Assembly (NCBI RefSeq): GCF_042654065.1
Contig: NZ_JBHSFP010000003.1
Span: 62,001-126,000 of the forward strand
DNA: 64,000 nt
Direction: 5' to 3'
DNA from: Sphaerisporangium dianthi
Lineage (GTDB): Bacteria > Actinomycetota > Actinomycetes > Streptosporangiales > Streptosporangiaceae
The notes under the pieces were generated by a model. That model worked only from the letters and a program-made list of their open reading frames with translations, was not told the origin of the DNA and did not search any database. Positions within the stretch are counted from its first letter, which is position 1. Each line of letters opens with the position of its first letter. Shown piece after piece: positions 1 to 7,205 of this stretch. Made by a program: the position numbers and the translations under genes.

Positions 1-890
1 GTCTCGAGCCCTTGCAGGAACAAGAAGGCGTTGAGCGGCGCGAGCGCCGCGCCGAGATCGCGCAGGGTCTCGGCGCGGAGCTTCATCAGGTAGCCGTAGG
101 TCCCGAAAGTCTCGTGGAACCGGAGGCCGTGGTAGGCCGGAGACGGATCGGCGACCACGGGGAACCGCCCGTTGGACCAGTCGAAGGTGCCGGCCTCGAC
201 GACGACGCCGCCGATGCTCGTGCCGTGACCGCCGATGAACTTGGTCGCCGAATGGATCACGATGTCGGCGCCCCATTCGATCGGGCGGCACAAATACGGC
301 GTCGCGAACGTGTTGTCCACGATCAGCGGCAGCTCGTGCTCGTGCGCGATGGACGCCACGGTCTCGATGTCCAGAACGTTCCCGGCCGGGTTGCCGATCG
401 TCTCGCCGAAGAAGGCCTTCGTGTTCGGGCGCACCGCCCGCCGCCACGCGTCGGGGTCATCGGGATCGACCCACGTCAGCTCGACGCTCATCTTGCGCAG
501 CAGGTGCTTGAACTGGTTCACCGTCCCGCCGTAGAGCGCGGAGGACGACACGACGTGGTCGCCCGGCTCCAGCAGCGTGAAGAGCGCGGCCGTCTGCGCG
601 GCGATGCCGCTGGCGAACGCCACCGCGCCGGCGCCGCCCTCCAGGTTCGCGACGCGCTCCTCGAACACCGCGACGGTCGGGTTCATGATGCGCGAGTAGG
701 TGTTCCCGTACTCCTGGAGGTTGAAGTACGCCGCCGCCGACTCCGGGTCCTCGAACACGTAGCTGGTCGTCTGGAAGATCGGCACCGCACGGGCGCCGGT
801 GTTCGGGTCGGGCCGTTGACCGGCGTGCAGTTGTCGTGTCTCGAATCCGAACGCGCGGGCCTGCTCCGCGCGGGGGAACTTGTCGGTCAC
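1..890 (-). CDS. metY: O-acetylhomoserine aminocarboxypropyltransferase (sulfhydrylase), 3' end cut by window
   Basis: PLP enzyme that joins O-acetylhomoserine with sulfide to give homocysteine. The N-terminal 296 residues are visible and the C-terminus lies beyond the left edge. The protein opens TDKFPRAEQARAFGFETRQLHAG and shows the Cys/Met-metabolism PLP fold: YGNTYSRIMNPT near residue 61, SSALYGGT near 116, DNTFATP near 192, and the PLP lysine in HSATKFIGGHG at about residue 217. The start is the GTG at 888-890, preceded by GAGGAAGAGG. It lies 21 bases after the metX stop on the same strand, so metX-metY form one operon that makes and then consumes O-acetylhomoserine. Identification is firm; only completeness is unknown. 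Confidence 0.93.
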   Translation of the reverse strand, partial: MTDKFPRAEQARAFGFETRQLHAGQRPDPNTGARAVPIFQTTSYVFEDPESAAAYFNLQEYGNTYSRIMNPTVAVFEERVANLEGGAGAVAFASGIAAQTAALFTLLEPGDHVVSSSALYGGTVNQFKHLLRKMSVELTWVDPDDPDAWRRAVRPNTKAFFGETIGNPAGNVLDIETVASIAHEHELPLIVDNTFATPYLCRPIEWGADIVIHSATKFIGGHGTSIGGVVVEAGTFDWSNGRFPVVADPSPAYHGLRFHETFGTYGYLMKLRAETLRDLGAALAPLNAFLFLQGLE

Positions 891-911
891 CGGTGCCTCT
901 TCCTCGAAACG

Positions 912-2123
912 TCATCCGCCGGCCAGGAACCGGCGGACGATGGGCGTCTGACGCGCTTCCTCGAGCAGGAAACAGTCGTGGCCGTACGGCGCGTCGATCA
1001 CCCGCAGCTCGACCGGCTTGCCGAGCGCGCCGAGCGCGTCCGCGATCTCCTTGGACGCGGACGGCGGGTACAGCCAGTCGGAGCTGAACGCGATCAGCAG
1101 TGTCCGCGCCGAGACGGGTTCGAGTGCCCGCGCGAGCGATCCGCCGCCATGCTGCCGGGCGAGATCGAAATAGGTCAGCGCACGCGAGGTGAAGAGATAC
1201 GTGTTGGCGTCGAAGCGCTTGACGAACGAGTCGGCCTGGTGGCGCAGGTAGCTTTCGACCTCGAACTCCGGTTCGGTGACCGTGTGGCGGATGTCGTCGG
1301 CGAACTGCAGTCGCCGGCCGAACTTGTCGTTCAGGGCCGGTGCGGACAGGTAGGTGATGTGGCCGACCATGCGCGCCACGCCCAGGCCGGCGTGGGGCGT
1401 GCGGCCTGTGCCGTGATAGTGGCCGCCCTGCCAGGCGGGGTCGCGCATGATGGCCTCGCGCGCGATCGCGTTCCAGGCCACGCCCTGCGGGTGCAGGGCG
1501 TGGGTGCTGGCGATGGCCACGATGGCGTCGACCTGGTCGGGGAACAGGACGGCCCACTGCAGCGCCTGCATCCCGCCGAGCGAGCCGCCGGCGACCGCCG
1601 CGAGCCGCTCGATGCCGAGGACGTCGAGGAACGCCCGCTCGGTGCGCACCATGTCCGCGACCGTGATGACGGGGAAGCCGGACCCGTACGGCTCGCCGGT
1701 CGCCGGGTCGATCGACGACGGCCCCGTCGTCCCGCGGCAGCCGCCGAGCAGGTTCGTGGAGATGACGAAGAAGCGGTCGGTGTCGAACGCCTTGCCGGGG
1801 CCGATCATCCCGTCCCACCAGCCGAGCCCCTTGCCGGCCGCGCCGTCGCGCTCCGCGGCCCCGAAGCCGTCGCGCGTGCCGCTCTCGGACGGCGTCTTCG
1901 ACAGACCGGCCGCGTGGGCGTCGCCGCTGAGCGCATGGCACACCAAAATGACGTTGTCCCGCGCGGGCGAGAGGGTGCCGTAGGTCTCGTACGCCACCCG
2001 GATCGGATGCAGCGACCGCCCGCACTCCAGCGGCACCGGTTCGGGCAGATCGAGGTACCGCGTTTCGACTTCGCCGACCGAGCCGGCTGAGAGCGTCGAA
2101 GCTGACACCATGGGCTGGATCAT
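912..2123 (-). CDS. metX: Homoserine O-acetyltransferase
   Basis: Alpha/beta hydrolase-fold enzyme that acetylates homoserine from acetyl-CoA, the committed step of methionine synthesis. At 403 aa the length is slightly above the family norm. Visible landmarks are CHALSGDAHAAG near residue 62, the nucleophile elbow AGGSLGGMQALQW with Ser at about 171, and the late Asp and His in FSSDWLYPP and PYGHDCF. The first ATG (2121-2123) lies inside TAGGTATGATCC, a -10-like sequence, so a leaderless start is possible. A second in-frame ATG is at 2109-2111. It heads the metX-metY operon and is divergent from the OsmC gene. Confidence 0.95.
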   Translation of the reverse strand: MIQPMVSASTLSAGSVGEVETRYLDLPEPVPLECGRSLHPIRVAYETYGTLSPARDNVILVCHALSGDAHAAGLSKTPSESGTRDGFGAAERDGAAGKGLGWWDGMIGPGKAFDTDRFFVISTNLLGGCRGTTGPSSIDPATGEPYGSGFPVITVADMVRTERAFLDVLGIERLAAVAGGSLGGMQALQWAVLFPDQVDAIVAIASTHALHPQGVAWNAIAREAIMRDPAWQGGHYHGTGRTPHAGLGVARMVGHITYLSAPALNDKFGRRLQFADDIRHTVTEPEFEVESYLRHQADSFVKRFDANTYLFTSRALTYFDLARQHGGGSLARALEPVSARTLLIAFSSDWLYPPSASKEIADALGALGKPVELRVIDAPYGHDCFLLEEARQTPIVRRFLAGG

Positions 2124-2138
2124 ACCTAGTCATGTTCC
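2121..2138. promoter_or_regulatory. Possible sulfur-regulon operator half (ACCTA motif) at metX start
   Basis: The sequence CATACCTAGTCATGTTCC at the metX start shares the ACCTA(C/G) core with sites near 4240 and 9548, all in front of sulfur-related genes. This is a weak, short match. I offer it as a candidate operator only. Confidence 0.25.
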
Positions 2139-2206
2139 CACCGGCCAATGTATTGTCAAGAATCCCGATGGGAAATAGGGGAAAAGTGAAAGGGGTATCA
2201 CGCGGC

Positions 2207-2755
2207 ATGACCACGATCGACAACGGAGTCAACGTCCAAGCTCTGCTCGACGCGCGCGAGGCGCTGAAGGGCGCGCCCGAGGCCGCCCAGTTCACCTGGC
2301 GGGCGTCCTCCAAGTGGGAGAACGGCGTCCACAGCACGACGACGATCCAGAACTTCTTCGGCCTCGGGCAGGAGCAGAGCCACAAGCGCGAGACGGTGTT
2401 CACCGCCGACCACCCCGAGGTCTTCGCGGCGGAGGACAACGGCATCACGCCGATCGAGTACCTCCTCGTCGGCCTGGCGAGCTGCCTGACGGCCGGCGTG
2501 GCGTCCGTCGCGCAGAACCGCGGCATCCAGCTGCGCTCGGTCGAGTCGACCGTCGAAGGCGACCACGACATCCGCGGGATCCTCGGCGCCGACAGTGACG
2601 TGCGCAACGGCTTCAACGACATCAAGGTGACGTTCACCATCGACGCGGACGCCTCCAAGGAGGACATCGAAGCGCTGGTCGCCCAGTCGCAGAAGCGCTC
2701 CGCCGTGTTCGACGCCCTCACCAACCCCACGAACGTCACCGTCGAAGTCGCCTAG
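2207..2755 (+). CDS. OsmC/Ohr family protein
   Basis: 182 aa, an OsmC-like fold associated with peroxide or organic-sulfur handling. I start at the ATG after AAAGGGG (2191-2195 area) because residues further upstream look non-coding. The hallmark helix LVGLASCLTAGVASVAQNRGI carries the conserved first cysteine at about residue 93. The second redox cysteine of classic OsmC/Ohr peroxidases would be expected near AQSQKRSAVFDALTNP but is absent, so two-cysteine peroxidase chemistry is unlikely. The stop TAG at 2753-2755 is directly followed by GGAGG and the next gene in the same reading frame, which indicates a tight operon. Family assignment is good; substrate unknown. Confidence 0.88.
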   Translation: MTTIDNGVNVQALLDAREALKGAPEAAQFTWRASSKWENGVHSTTTIQNFFGLGQEQSHKRETVFTADHPEVFAAEDNGITPIEYLLVGLASCLTAGVASVAQNRGIQLRSVESTVEGDHDIRGILGADSDVRNGFNDIKVTFTIDADASKEDIEALVAQSQKRSAVFDALTNPTNVTVEVA

Positions 2756-2767
2756 GGAGGCCGGGCC

Positions 2768-4006
2768 ATCGAACGCACCACCACGGTCGTCATCGGCGCG
2801 GGGCACGCGGGCCTGGCCGCGAGCCACTTCCTCCGCGGCCGGTCGGTCGACCACGTCGTGCTCGAGCGCGGCGAGGTGGCGAACTCCTGGCGGCGCGAAC
2901 GCTGGGACTCCCTGCGGCTGCTCACTCCCAACTGGCTGAGCCGCCTGCCGGGCCGGCACTACCAGGGCCCGGACCCCGACGGCTACATGACGATGGGCGA
3001 AGTGATCGAGTTCATCGAGCGCTTCGCCGCCGTCTCACGCGCTCCCGTCCGCACCGGCACGAACGTCACCTCGGTGCGACGCGCCGGCGACGGATACCGC
3101 GTGACGACGAGCCGCGGCGAGATCGGCTGCCGGGCCGTGGTGATCGCGAGCGGCGCCTGCAACCGGCCGGCGGTGCCGCAGCTCGCGGAGGCGGTGCCGG
3201 CGTCCGTCGCGCAACTGACGCCGTTCGGCTATCGCGGCCCCGCCCACCTGCCAGACGGGGGCGTGCTCGTCGTGGGAGCGTCGGCCACCGGCGTGCAGCT
3301 CGCGGCGGAGCTGAGGCGGTCGGGGCGGCCGGTGATCCTCTCGGTGGGGGAGCACGTGCGGTTGCCGCGCCTGTACCGCGGGCGCGATGTGCTCTGGTGG
3401 ATGGACGCGTCGGGCGTGTGGGACGAGCGCCATGACGAGGTCGACGATCTGACGCGGGCCCGGCGGCTCCCCTCACCGCAGCTGGCCGGCACCCCCGAGC
3501 GTGAGACGCTCGATCTCAACACGCTCGCCGCGATGGGCGTGGAGCTGGTGGGCCGCTGGGCGGCCGTGCGTGACGGCCGCGCGCTGTTCTCCGGTGGCCT
3601 GCGCAACGTGTTCTCGCTCGCGGACCTCAAGATGCGGCGCCTGCTGGAAGCCTTCGACGCGTGGGCCCGGGTTCACGGGCGCGACGCCGAGTTCGGTCCT
3701 CCCGAGCGTTTCACGCCGACACGCGTGCCCGAGTCGCCGCGATGGCAGCTCGACCTGCGCGGCGGCGAGATCCGCGCGATCGTGTGGGCGACGGGATTCC
3801 GGCCCGACTACGGGTGGCTCGACGTGCCCGTGGTCGACGCGAAGGGCCGGCTGAGCCACGAGGGCGGCGTGGTCGAGAGCCCGGGACTGTACGCGCTGGG
3901 ACTGCCCGTGCTGCGGCGGCGCAAGTCCACCTACATCCACGGCATCGAGGACGACGCGCGCGAGGTGATCGATCACCTCGCGCGCCACCTGGCCGCACGC
4001 CGATGA
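2768..4006 (+). CDS. FAD/NADPH-dependent flavin monooxygenase, apparent ATC start
   Basis: 412 aa when started at ATC 2768. The FAD Rossmann motif GAGHAG falls at residues 10-15, the NADPH motif VVGASATG at about 168-175, and the ATG-type motif VWATGFRPDYGWL near the end, as in CzcO/YUC-like flavin monooxygenases. No ATG, GTG or TTG exists in frame between the upstream TAG (2753-2755) and GTG 2858. Starting at GTG 2858 would delete the FAD motif. A GGAGG (2756-2760) sits 7 bases before ATC 2768, so I choose this rare but code-11-permitted start. It is probably co-transcribed with the OsmC gene. Substrate unknown; a sulfur or amine compound would fit the neighbourhood (inference). Confidence 0.82.
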   Translation: MERTTTVVIGAGHAGLAASHFLRGRSVDHVVLERGEVANSWRRERWDSLRLLTPNWLSRLPGRHYQGPDPDGYMTMGEVIEFIERFAAVSRAPVRTGTNVTSVRRAGDGYRVTTSRGEIGCRAVVIASGACNRPAVPQLAEAVPASVAQLTPFGYRGPAHLPDGGVLVVGASATGVQLAAELRRSGRPVILSVGEHVRLPRLYRGRDVLWWMDASGVWDERHDEVDDLTRARRLPSPQLAGTPERETLDLNTLAAMGVELVGRWAAVRDGRALFSGGLRNVFSLADLKMRRLLEAFDAWARVHGRDAEFGPPERFTPTRVPESPRWQLDLRGGEIRAIVWATGFRPDYGWLDVPVVDAKGRLSHEGGVVESPGLYALGLPVLRRRKSTYIHGIEDDAREVIDHLARHLAARR

Positions 4007-4103
4007 ACCCGCCACGTCCGCCGCCGGTCATGGCCGCCGGGTCCGGCGTCGTCCGCCGCGCGCGCCCCGCCGCGTGAGTCGATCCCTACAGGTAAAGGCT
4101 AGA

Positions 4104-4137
4104 GATCAGCCCGCCACCCCCGGTGGCGGGGCTGGTC
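4104..4137. terminator. Hairpin after the flavin monooxygenase gene
   Basis: CCCGCCACC (4110-4118) pairs with GGTGGCGGG (4122-4130) around a CCC loop. GATCAG and CTGGTC extend the stem imperfectly. There is no U-run, as is usual in high-GC actinomycetes. Confidence 0.55.
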
Positions 4138-4239
4138 GGGAGGGTGTGGCGGCGAGGCGCCCCGCCCTTTCGCCGCACCCCCGACGCCGGCACGGAGTCG
4201 CCTGGCGTCTGACCGAAGGACGGCCGTCCTAAAAGCCAA

Positions 4240-4257
4240 CTATTTAGGTAGGTATAG
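4240..4257. promoter_or_regulatory. AT-rich candidate operator/promoter of the LLM cluster
   Basis: CTATTTAGGTAGGTATAG has CTAT/ATAG ends and contains, on the other strand, ATACCTACCTAAATAG. Its ACCTAC core matches the operator candidate at 9548 and, less well, the one at the metX start. It is the most AT-rich spot upstream of the leader peptide, so the transcript probably begins nearby. Confidence 0.35.
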
Positions 4258-4411
4258 ACAGATATCCGGGATCCGGAGTAGCCTCCGGCCAAGGCCATAC
4301 CGTCCGCGCCCGGCAGGGTCGCGCCCTGGCGCGGCGATCAGGCGGCAGGCCCGTCGCGTGACCAGCAGTACCGGTGTCCCCACGCCGGCGTGACGACAGG
4401 AGGTGAGGACC

Positions 4412-4477
4412 ATGTCCCTGGTCTTCCGCCGGCACATCGACCCGCGGCGCGTCGCCGGCGCGCTGTGCCCGCGCTGA
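4412..4477 (+). CDS. Cysteine-containing leader peptide (21 aa)
   Basis: Short ORF with a near-perfect ribosome binding site (AGGAGGTGAGG, from 4399) before ATG 4412. The peptide reads MSLVF then RRHIDPRRVAGALC then PR, with one cysteine codon (TGC, 4466-4468) three codons before the stop. This RRHID..R.AGALC pattern matches the 'putative leader peptide' family that I know from actinobacteria upstream of sulfur assimilation and sulfonate transport genes. There, stalling at the Cys codon is thought to report cysteine shortage. A GC hairpin (CCGCCG 4522-4527 with CGGCGG 4537-4542) lies between it and the first monooxygenase, which begins 109 bases after its stop. It is predicted to control the downstream operon in cis. 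Confidence 0.72.
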   Translation: MSLVFRRHIDPRRVAGALCPR

Positions 4478-4586
4478 CCCGTCGCCGGTTCACTCCGACC
4501 GAGCCCCGCCCACGTCACCGCCCGCCGGCCATCGATCGGCGGACGGGCCATCGTGGCGCCCTCCGATCAGGAAGTGGTCACTGCTC

Positions 4587-5792
4587 ATGCCCGATTCGTT
4601 TCCCCCGCTGCACCTCGCCGTCGCGCTCGACGGGGCCGGCTGGCATCCGGCCGCATGGCGCGCGCCGAGGGCCCGGCCGAGAGAGCTCTTCACCGCCCGC
4701 TACTGGTCCGACCTGGTCGCCGAGGCCGAGCGGGGCCTGCTCGACTTCGTGACGATCGAGGACTCGCTCGGGTTGCAGTCCGCGAGCCCGGCCGAGCCGG
4801 ACCGGCGCACCGACCAGGTCCGGGGCCGCCTGGACGCGCTCCTGATCGCCGCCAGGGTGGCGCCGCTGACCCGCCGCATCGGCCTGGTGCCCACGGTGGT
4901 CGTCACGCACACCGAACCGTTCCACATCGCCAAGGCGGTCGCGACGCTGGACCACGTCTCGGCCGGACGCGCCGGCGTGCGGGTCCGGGTGTCCGCCCGG
5001 CCCGACGAGACGGCGCACTTCGGCCGCCGCGCGCCGGCCACGGTCCGCCTGGACGAATCAGCCACCCCGGCGGCGCGGCGACTGGCGGCCGACCTGATCG
5101 ACGAGGCGGCCGACTACGTCGAGGTGGTCAGGCGGCTCTGGGACAGCTGGGAGGACGACGCGGAGATCCGGGATGTCGCGACGGGACGGTTCGTCGACCG
5201 CGCCAAGCTGCACTACATCGACTTCGAGGGGCGCTGGTTCAGCGTCAAGGGCCCCTCGATCACCCCCCGCCCGCCACAGGGACAGCCCCTGGTCAGCGCG
5301 CTGGGGCACCAGAGCGCGCCGTACCGGCTCGTCGCCCGCTCGGCCGACATCGGGTACGTGACGCCGTTCGACACGGCCCAGGCCCGCGCCGTCGTCGAGG
5401 AGATCCGCGCCGAGCAGGCCGCGGCCGGACGGGCGGAGGAGAGGGTGCTGGTCTTCGCCGACCTTGAGGTGTTCCTGGACGACACCACCGCCGCGGCGGT
5501 CGAGCGCAAGGCCGGCCTCGACGATCTCGCCGGCGCCGTTCACGCGGGCGACGCCCGCGTCTTCACCGGCACGCCGGCCGAGCTGGCCGACCTCCTCCAG
5601 GAATGGCAGCGGGCCGGCCTGGCCGGATTCCGGCTGCGTCCCGGCACCGTCCCGCACGACCTGGAGCAGATCACCCGCGGCCTCGTACCGGAACTGCGGC
5701 GCCGTGGGGCGTTCCGGACGGAGTACCGCGCCGAGACGCTGCGAGGCCGGCTCGGCCTGCCCCGGCCCGCGAACCGGTACGCCGCCGCCTGA
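4587..5792 (+). CDS. LLM-class flavin-dependent monooxygenase 1 (NtaA/SnaA-like)
   Basis: 401 aa, bacterial luciferase-like TIM barrel of the FMNH2-dependent two-component type. Family signs are the N-terminal strand LHLAVALDGAGWHP, TRRIGLVPTVVVTHTEPFHIAKAVATLDHVSAGRAG near residue 95-130, LYP-type helix ADYVEVVRRLWDSWEDDA, and the C-terminal barrel repeat IGYVTPF. The usual NtaA/SnaA motif GWNVVTS is changed to GVRVRVS, so the flavin or substrate pocket is divergent from gene 2. It is the first large gene behind the leader peptide and starts the operon. No flavin reductase is encoded in the cluster. Likely role: oxygenative C-S bond cleavage of an organosulfur compound (inference). Confidence 0.85.
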   Translation: MPDSFPPLHLAVALDGAGWHPAAWRAPRARPRELFTARYWSDLVAEAERGLLDFVTIEDSLGLQSASPAEPDRRTDQVRGRLDALLIAARVAPLTRRIGLVPTVVVTHTEPFHIAKAVATLDHVSAGRAGVRVRVSARPDETAHFGRRAPATVRLDESATPAARRLAADLIDEAADYVEVVRRLWDSWEDDAEIRDVATGRFVDRAKLHYIDFEGRWFSVKGPSITPRPPQGQPLVSALGHQSAPYRLVARSADIGYVTPFDTAQARAVVEEIRAEQAAAGRAEERVLVFADLEVFLDDTTAAAVERKAGLDDLAGAVHAGDARVFTGTPAELADLLQEWQRAGLAGFRLRPGTVPHDLEQITRGLVPELRRRGAFRTEYRAETLRGRLGLPRPANRYAAA

Positions 5793-5828
5793 GCCCGGGC
5801 CGCCCAACGTGGAAGGACCTTCACGACC

Positions 5829-7205
5829 ATGACCAGACCGCCCAAGCAGATCCACCTCGCGGCCCACTTCCCCGGCGTCAACAACACGACGGTGTGGAGC
5901 GACCCGGAGGCGGGCAGCCACATCGAGTTCAGCTCGTTCGCCCACTTCGCGCGGACGGCCGAGCGCGGGAAGTTCGACTTCCTCTTCCTTGCGGAGGGGC
6001 TGCGCCTGCGCGAGCAGAACGGCCGGATCCACGACCTGGACGTGGTCGGCCGCCCCGACACCTTCACCGTGCTGGCCGCGCTCGCCGCGGTGACCGAGCG
6101 GCTCGGACTGACCGGGACGATCAACTCCACCTTCAACGAGCCGTACGAGGTCGCCCGGCAGTTCGCGAGCCTGGACCACCTCTCCGGCGGCCGGGCGGGC
6201 TGGAACGTGGTCACCTCCTGGGACGCGTTCACCGGCGAGAACTTCCGCCGGGGCGGCTTCCTGGCGCAGGAGCACCGCTACCGCCGGGCGCGCAACTTCC
6301 TGCACACCACCTTCGAGCTCTTCGACTCGTGGCGTGGCGACGAGCTCGTCGCGGACGCCGCCGCCGGGGTATTCCTCGGCGACCCGGAGGCGGGGTCCTT
6401 CGAGCACCACGACGAGGACTTCGACATCTCCGGGCGGTTCACCGTCCCGCGCGGCCCGCAGGGACGTCCGGTCATCCTGCAGGCCGGCGACTCCGAGGAG
6501 GGCCGGGAGTTCGCCGCGTCGTCGGCCGACGCGATCTTCAGCCGGCACGCCACGCTCGACGCCGGGCGGGCCTTCTACTCCGACGTCAAGGGCCGGCTCG
6601 CCCGCCACGGCCGGACCCGCGACGAGCTGCTCATCCTGCCGGCGGCCACCTTCGTGCTCGGAGACACCGACGCGCAGGCACAGGAACTCGCGCACGAGGT
6701 ACGGCTCGCGCAGGTGAGCGGCCAGACCGCGATCAAGTTCCTGGAGCAGCTCTGGAACCGCGACCTGTCCGGCCACGACCCCGACGGCCCGCTGCCGGAG
6801 ATCGACCCGCTGCCGGGCGAGAACGTCGTCTCCCGCGGCCGGGCGAGCGACCGGCACCACAGGGACCCGATCGCGGTCGCCCGGGAGTGGCGGGAACTGG
6901 CCGCCGCGAAGAACCTCTCCACCCGTGAGCTGATCATCGAGGTCACCGGCCGTCAGTCGTTCATCGGCTCGCCCGCGACCGTCGCCCGGCAGATCAACGA
7001 CCTGGTGCAGGCCGACGCCAGTGACGGCTTCATCCTGGTACCGCATGTCACGCCCGGAGGGCTCGACCGGTTCGCCGACGCCGTCGTGCCGCTGCTGCAG
7101 GAACGCGGCGTGTACCGCGCCGACTACACCGGCACGACCCTGCGCCACCACCTGGGCCTCGCCGAGCCCCGGCGGACCGGCGAGGCCGCGGGGACCGGCG
7201 CATGA
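5829..7205 (+). CDS. LLM-class flavin-dependent monooxygenase 2 (NtaA/SnaA/DszA family)
   Basis: 458 aa, the full length of the NtaA/SnaA/DszA/DmoA branch. Clear hallmarks are HFPGVNNTTVWSDP near the start, FDFLFLAEGLRLREQ, LGLTGTINSTFNEPYEVARQFASLDHLSGGRAGWNVVTS, and PQGRPVILQAGDSEEGREFAA. This branch includes nitrilotriacetate, dimethylsulfide and dibenzothiophene sulfone monooxygenases and the Bacillus YxeK and YtnJ enzymes that cleave S-substituted cysteines. It lies 36 bases after gene 1 and overlaps gene 3 by ATGA. Of the five LLM genes it is the closest to YxeK-type function, by motif reading only. Confidence 0.9.
   Translation: MTRPPKQIHLAAHFPGVNNTTVWSDPEAGSHIEFSSFAHFARTAERGKFDFLFLAEGLRLREQNGRIHDLDVVGRPDTFTVLAALAAVTERLGLTGTINSTFNEPYEVARQFASLDHLSGGRAGWNVVTSWDAFTGENFRRGGFLAQEHRYRRARNFLHTTFELFDSWRGDELVADAAAGVFLGDPEAGSFEHHDEDFDISGRFTVPRGPQGRPVILQAGDSEEGREFAASSADAIFSRHATLDAGRAFYSDVKGRLARHGRTRDELLILPAATFVLGDTDAQAQELAHEVRLAQVSGQTAIKFLEQLWNRDLSGHDPDGPLPEIDPLPGENVVSRGRASDRHHRDPIAVAREWRELAAAKNLSTRELIIEVTGRQSFIGSPATVARQINDLVQADASDGFILVPHVTPGGLDRFADAVVPLLQERGVYRADYTGTTLRHHLGLAEPRRTGEAAGTGA

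Larger units (their letters stand above)
4007..4411. other. Intergenic leader region before the LLM monooxygenase cluster
   Basis: No protein gene seen. It holds a GC hairpin (4104-4137), an AT-rich stretch around 4231-4265 suited to a promoter or operator, and a small hairpin (CCGGAG at 4273-4278 with CTCCGG at 4283-4288). The region ends in the strong ribosome binding site of the leader peptide. The long distance from the AT-rich stretch to the first large gene (about 330 bases) is typical of an attenuated transcript. Confidence 0.6.

Noticed and set aside
12..2090. Long plus-strand reading frame of almost 700 codons across metY and metX
   Set aside because: Antisense to two well-matched enzyme genes; low-complexity Arg/Gly/Val composition typical of high-GC shadow frames.
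4243..4435. Riboswitch of the SAM or cobalamin class before the LLM cluster
   Set aside because: No recognisable conserved core of these classes; the leader peptide explains the long upstream region better.
5058..7151. Nearly 700-codon minus-strand frame across LLM genes 1 and 2
   Set aside because: Shadow of two intact family members; composition is Arg/Gly/Val/Glu noise with no domain.
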